Below are positions 58,323 to 64,000 of a stretch of 64,000 bases of DNA, one piece after another. The position numbers were made by a program, and so were the translations under genes. Each line of letters starts with the position of its first letter. The first letter of the stretch is position 1. The stretch is from Hexactinellida sp. DTS-2022 (Eukaryota > Porifera > Hexactinellida), in the NCBI GenBank assembly GCA_028753945.1, contig JAPNXP010000002.1:9796001-9860000 (forward strand), given 5' to 3'. Under the pieces are notes generated by a model, which was not told the origin of the DNA, did not search any database, and saw only the letters and a program-made list of their open reading frames with translations.

Positions 58323-61300
58323 ATAAATAAACCAAATTTTAGTTAAACCAAAGTGACTAAGGCAAACAATTTACTATGTGGACAGTCTGCTCCTCTGCCT
58401 GGAAGGTACTGCCTGTTTATGTGTGACTCTATATTAAATATATAATCAAATTTAAGTTAAACCAAAGTGTGGTAGGACAAGCAATACACTAAGTGAACAC
58501 TCTGCTCCTCTGCCTGGACGGTAGTGCCTGTTGATGTGTGGCACTATATTAAATATAAAAAACAAATTGAAGTTAAACCAAAGTGTGCTAAGACAAGCAA
58601 TACACTAAGTGAACACTCTGCTCCTCCGCCTGGACGGTAGTGCCTGTTGATGTGTGGCTCTATATTAAATAGAAAAAACAAATTGAAGTTAAACCAAAGT
58701 GTGCTAAGACAAGCAATACACTAAGTGAACACTCTGCTCCTCCGCTTGGACGGTAGTGCGTGTTGATGTGTGGCTCTATATTAAATAGAAAAAACAAATT
58801 GAAGTTAAACCAAAGTGTGCTAAGACAAGCAATACACTAAGTGAACACTCTGCTCCTCCGCCTGGACGGTAGTGCCTGTTGATGTGTTGCTCAATATTAA
58901 ATTAACATAGTAGATTTTAGTTTTACCAAAGTGTGCTAAGACAAGCAATACACCAAGTGAACACTCTGCTCAACCGCCTGGACGGTAGTGCCTGTTGATG
59001 TGTGGCTCAATATTAAATAAATAAACCAAATTTTAGTTAAACCAAAGTGACTAAGGCAAACAATTTACTATGTGGACAGTCTGCTCCTCTGCCTGGACGG
59101 TAGTTCCTGTTGATGTGTGGTTCAATATTAAATAAATGAAACAAATTTAAGTTAAAACAAAGTGTGCTAAGACAAGCAATACACTAAGTGAACACTCTGC
59201 TCCTCCGCCTGGACGGTAGTTCCTGTTGATGTGTGGCTCAATATTAAATAAATAAACCAAATTTTAGTTAAACCAAAGTGACTAAGGCAAAAAATTTACT
59301 ATGTGGACAGTCTGCTCCTCTGCCTGGAAGGTACTGCCTGTTTATGTGTGACTCTATATTAAATATATAATCAAATTTAAGTTAAACCAAAGTGTGGTAG
59401 GACAAGCAATACACTAAGTGAACACTCTGCTCCTCTGCCTGGACGGTAGTGCCTGTTGATGTGTGGCACTATATTAAATATAAAAAACAAATTGAAGTTA
59501 AACCAAAGTGTGCTAAGACAAGCAATATACTAAGTGAACACTCTGCTCCTCCGCCTGGACGGTAGTGCCTGTTGATGTGTGGCTCAATATTAAATTAATA
59601 TAGTAAATTTTAGTTTACCAAAGTGTGATAAGACAAGCAATACACCAAGTGAACACTCTGCTGAACCGCCTGGACGGTAGTGCCTGTTGATGTGTGGCTC
59701 AATATTAAATAAATAAACCAAATTTTAGTTAAACCAAAGTGACTAAGGCAAACAATTTACTATGTGGACAGTCTGCTCCTCTGCCTGGACGGTAGTTCCT
59801 GTTGATGTGTGGTTCAATATTAAATAAATGAAACAAATTTAAGTTAAACCAAAGTGTGCTAAGACAAGCAATACACTAAGTGAGCACTCTGCTCCTCCGC
59901 CTGGACGGTAGTACCTGTTGATGTGTGGCTCAATATTAAATTAATATAGTAAATTTTAGTTTAACCAAGGTGTGCTAAGACAAGCAATACACTAAGTGAA
60001 CACTCTGCTCCTCCGCCTGGACGGTAGTGCCTGTTGATGTGTGGCTCAATATTAAATTAATATAGTAGATTTTAGTTTACCAAAGTGTGCTAAGACAAGC
60101 AATACACCAAGTGAACACTCTGCTGAACCGCCTGGACGATAGTTCCTGTTGATGTGTGGCTCAATATTATATAAATAAAACAATTTGAAGTTAAACCAAA
60201 GTGTGCTAAGACAAGCAATACACTAAGTGAACACTCTGCTCCTCCGCCTGGACGGTAGTGCCTGTTGATGTGTGGCTCAATATTAAATTAATATAGTAAA
60301 TTTTAGTTTACCAAAGTGTGATAAGACAAGCAATACACCAAGTGAACACTCTGCTGAACCGCCTGGATGGTAGTGCCTGTTGATGTGTGGCTTAATATTA
60401 AATAAATAAACCAAATTTTAGTTAAACCAAAGTGACTAAGGCAAACAATTTACTATGTGGACAGTCTGCTCCTCTGCCTGGACGGTAGTTCCTGTTGATG
60501 TGTGGTTCAATATTAAATAAATGAAACAAATTTAAGTTTAACCAAAGTGTGCTAAGACAAGCAATACACTAAGTGAACACTCTGCTCCTCCGCCTGGACG
60601 GTAGTGCCTGTTGATGTGTGGCTCAATATTAAATAAATAAACCAAATTTTTGTTAAACCAAAGTGACTAAGGCAAACAATTTACTATGTGGACAGTCTGC
60701 TCCTCTGCCTGGAAGGTACTGCCTGTTTATGTGTGACTCTATATTAAATATATAATTAAATTTAAGTTAAACCAAAGTGTGCTAGGACAAGCAATACACT
60801 AAGTGAACACTCTGCTACTCTGCCTGGACGGTAGTGCCTGTTGATGTGTGGCGATATATTAAATAGAAAAAACAAATTGAAGTTAAACCAAAGTGTGCTA
60901 AGACAAGCAATACACTAAGTGAACACTCCGCTCCTCCGCTTGGACGGTAGTGCCTGTTGATGTGTGGCTCAATATTAAAATAATATAGTAAATTTTAGTT
61001 TAATCAAAGTGTGCTAAGACAAGCAATACACTAAGTGTACACTCTGCTCCTCTACCTGGACGGTAGTGCCTGTTGATGTGTGGCTCTATATTAAATAGAA
61101 AAAACAAATTTTAGTTAAACCAAAGTGTGCTAAGACAAGCAATACACCAAGTGAACACTCTGCTCAACCGCCTGGACGGTAGTGCCTGTTGATGTAGGCT
61201 CAATATTAAATAAATAAACCAAATTTTAGTTAAACCAAAGTGACTAAGGCAAACAATTTACTATGTGGACAGTCTGCTCCTCTGCCTGGAAGGTACTGCC

Positions 61301-62309
61301 TGTTTATGTGTGACTCTATATTAAATATATAATCAAATTTAAGTTAAACCAAAGTGTGGTAGGACAAGCAATACACTAAGTGAACACTCTGCTCCTCTGC
61401 CTGGACGGTAGTTCCTGTTGATGTGTGGCTCAATATTAAATAAATAAACCAAATTTTAGTTAAACCAAAGTGACTAAGGCAAACAATTTACTATGTGGAC
61501 AGTCTGCTCCTCCGCCTGGACGGTAGTGCCTGTTGATGTGTGGCTCAATATTAAATTAATATAGTAAATTTTAGTTTACCAAAGTGTGATAAGACAAGCA
61601 ATACACCAAGTGAACACTCTGCTGAACCGCCTGGACGGTAGTGCCTGTTGATGTGTGGCTCAATATTAAATAAATAAACCAAATTTTAGTTAAACCAAAG
61701 TGACTAAGGCAAACAATTTACTATGTGGACAGTCTGCTCCTCTGCCTGGACGGTAGTTCCTGTTGATGTGTGGTTCAATATTAAATAGATGAAACAAATT
61801 TAAGTTAAAACAAAGTGTGCTAAGACAAGCAATACACTAAGTGAACACTCTGCTCCTCCGCCTGGACGGTAGTTCCTGTTGATGTGTGGCTCAATATTAA
61901 TTAAATAAACCAAATTTTAGTTAAACCAAAGTGACTAAGGCAAACAATTTACTATGTGGACAGTCTGCTCTTCTGCCTGGAAGGTACTGCCTGTTTATGT
62001 GTGACTCTATATTAAATATATAATCAAATTTAAGTTAAACCAAAGTGTGCTAGGACAAGCAATACACTAAGTGAACACTCTGCTCCTCTGCCTGGACGGT
62101 AGTGCCTGTTGATGTGTGGCTCTATATTAAATAGAAAAAACAAATTGAAGTTAAACCAAAGTGTGCTAAGACAAGCAATACACTAAGTGAACACTCTGCT
62201 CCTCCGCTTGGACGGTAGTGCCTGTTGATGTGTGGCTCTATATTAAATAGAAAAAACAAATTGAAGTTAAACCAAAGTGTGCTAAGACAAGCAATACACT
62301 AAGTGAACA
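58323..62309. repeat. 115-bp satellite array, about 34 monomers
   Basis: Monomers of about 115 bp carry CTGCTCCTC-GCCTGGACGGTAG and TGTTGATGTGTGGCTC. At least two subtypes alternate: type A (GTGACTAAGGCAAACAATTT) and type B (GTGTGCTAAGACAAGCAATA). Type A starts at 58353, 59047 and 59278 are spaced at multiples of about 115.5 bp. No ORF. Confidence 0.95.
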
Positions 62310-63685
62310 AGGAATTAAAATATCACCGATTTTTACGATTTTTTTACAGACACTGCGGAAGGATGGTATCTATCGATGGGACTTGGGTTTTCATCGATCG
62401 GATCATTATTTCCAGAGTTATAACTGTTTTAGTAGAGCAGCTTTTAATATTATAACGCGGTTTTATAACTCCAAAGGTGTTGCCCACGTTAAAATAACTA
62501 TTTATTGTATTTACAACGATTCAATATTCAGACATATGATAGTCTGACAAATTTTTTGCACAACTCAACAAAAATTTTTAGATAAAAGTGGAAATTGCAA
62601 AAGTTATAGCCCTTCGGCGGTCTTCAGGGTACGGATTCTTAACTAATTTGTAACTCAGAGAGGAAAAGAGATAAATTCAAGTTAGACTAGTGAAAAATGA
62701 TCAGAACACATGGTTTCCCATATGTGAATAATACATTTTGTGAGCCTAGGACGCACCGTTTTCGAGATTGCCCTATATGGTAGTGTGAATGTGACCAATT
62801 TTGATGACACATGCAAATTTGTATCTCCTAAACGAGGGACTCTAGAGCTAAGCTCTAAATTCCTAATCACATTGATATATCATTTCTAAATCATTGCAAA
62901 GTCAAAAATCACTCAAAACCAAATGGTTACCTTGCTAATAATCTCGAATGCCCATATAAGGAGTGTCATGTAATCATCATAATTGAGAAAATCCAAATTC
63001 AAAAGCTAACTGGAGCTTAGTTCTAACTTTCAGACACTATTAGTGATTGAATTCCAGCAAGATGGCCGATTTTAATTCCTTCCCGAATCAATATTCTTCG
63101 CTGTAGACGTGTCGAAAATCCTCTCTGCCACTTGAAGACCACCGTGACTAATTATAGCATGCCACTATTTCAAAGCTTAGTTTTGGGGAACTTTTTGAAG
63201 TTTTATCGCTGAGATTTGGAATATAGCACCATAATAAGTATACTTAGACCTGCTACAGTTCGGATTGTCCGATTTCGTACTTAATTAAAATCTAGACACC
63301 TTTGGGAGCAAGAATGTGGCTCAAATGTGGGAAAACCGTCCGTTTTTTCTAAAATGGAGCAATCCCGACGAAAAATTTGACTTTTTAATATTAGGACTTT
63401 CCTAGCTAATCTCAAGGGGATGTAGTAGAATGGATTTGAGTGATTCAGATCCTTGTAATCTTTTTCAATTCTTCAGAACTAAGCTTTTGGTACTATATTA
63501 TTCTCTTTGGGAGCTTAAATATAGAATTTCAAAAAAAATCAGTACTTAGAAGCCTTATATTAGAGCGCTAGCAGTCTTAAAATAGCTTACATATATAGCC
63601 GGTATAGAACTGAAAATATTAGCTTACTAGGATCAGCGTGTAGTGTGTTGTATATACTCACTCCATTCATTTTGGCGGAAATAGC
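62310..63685. mobile_element. dispersed element inside the satellite (copy of 30924-32333)
   Basis: Homologous to the TTAA element at 30924 over nearly all its length. The right end is GGCGGAAATAGCGTT; the left terminal bases are missing. About 60 bp of a satellite monomer is absent at the junction, so the insertion or a later deletion removed it. Confidence 0.75.
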
Positions 63686-64000
63686 GTTGATGTGTGGCTC
63701 AATATTAAATAAATAAACCAAATTTTAGTTAAACCAAAGTGACTAAGGCAAACAATTTACTATGTGGACAGTCTGCTCCTCCGCCTGGACGGTAGTGCCT
63801 GTTGATGTGTGGCTCAATATTAAAATAATATAGTAAATTTTAGTTTACCAAAGTGTGATAAGACAAGCAATACACCAAGTGAACACTCTGCTGAACCGCC
63901 TGGACGGTAGTGCCTGTTGATGTGTGGCTCAATATTAAATAAATAAACCAAATTTTAGTTAAACCAAAGTGACTAAGGCAAACAATTTACTATGTGGACA
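63686..64000. repeat. 115-bp satellite array resumes and runs off the window
   Basis: Type A and B monomers as before, continuing past base 64000. Confidence 0.95.

Noticed and set aside
58323..62309. CRISPR-like array
   Set aside because: The 115-bp units are contiguous with no unique spacers, and the genome is eukaryotic; it is a satellite.

Overview
This window is eukaryotic and almost certainly from an invertebrate animal genome. It is AT-rich and has no bacterial-style gene clusters. Coding is split by GT-AG introns, and the recognisable proteins are metazoan transposon proteins: a Ginger-type integrase, a FAR1-like MULE, a Helitron, a Penelope-like reverse transcriptase and a Mutator-like transposase. 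I see no convincing host gene. The lineage cannot be fixed from the sequence.

Layout. 1-3000: decayed Penelope-like element (PLE copy A, minus strand) split by a hAT element. 3.0-5.5 kb: minisatellite, coiled-coil ORF, pogo-like MITE and a zinc-binding ORF fragment. 5.5-32.3 kb: a hub of elements each bounded by TTAA, side by side and nested. One (6389-19260) carries a Mutator-like transposase with a C-terminal PHD finger, broken by two in-frame stops. Into its 5' end has jumped a complete Ginger-like transposon (10450-18738) whose 8-exon gene reads through in phase as a 751-residue integrase/OTU-protease protein. 32.3-35 kb: unannotated AT-rich DNA, then an array of about 18 short hairpins and a TATA box. 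35-47.3 kb: PLE copy B, GC-rich, with two hAT insertions (each holding a TTAA element) and a 4.1 kb tandem duplication; its RT core is still open. 48.5-51.3 kb: Helitron Rep remnant (minus). 51.3-55.4 kb: a complete MULE with 9-bp target duplication and an intact 3-exon, 845-residue transposase. 55.4-58.3 kb: MITEs and a TTAA element. 58.3-64 kb: a 115-bp satellite array interrupted by one dispersed element.

The genes do not form a pathway. They are layers of independent insertions, and the nesting gives a relative age order. The Ginger and MULE genes look intact and are the most likely to be active or recently active. The Mutator-like, Helitron and PLE genes are interrupted. All splice sites, frames and target duplications below were read by eye; family assignments rest on motifs, not on database searches.
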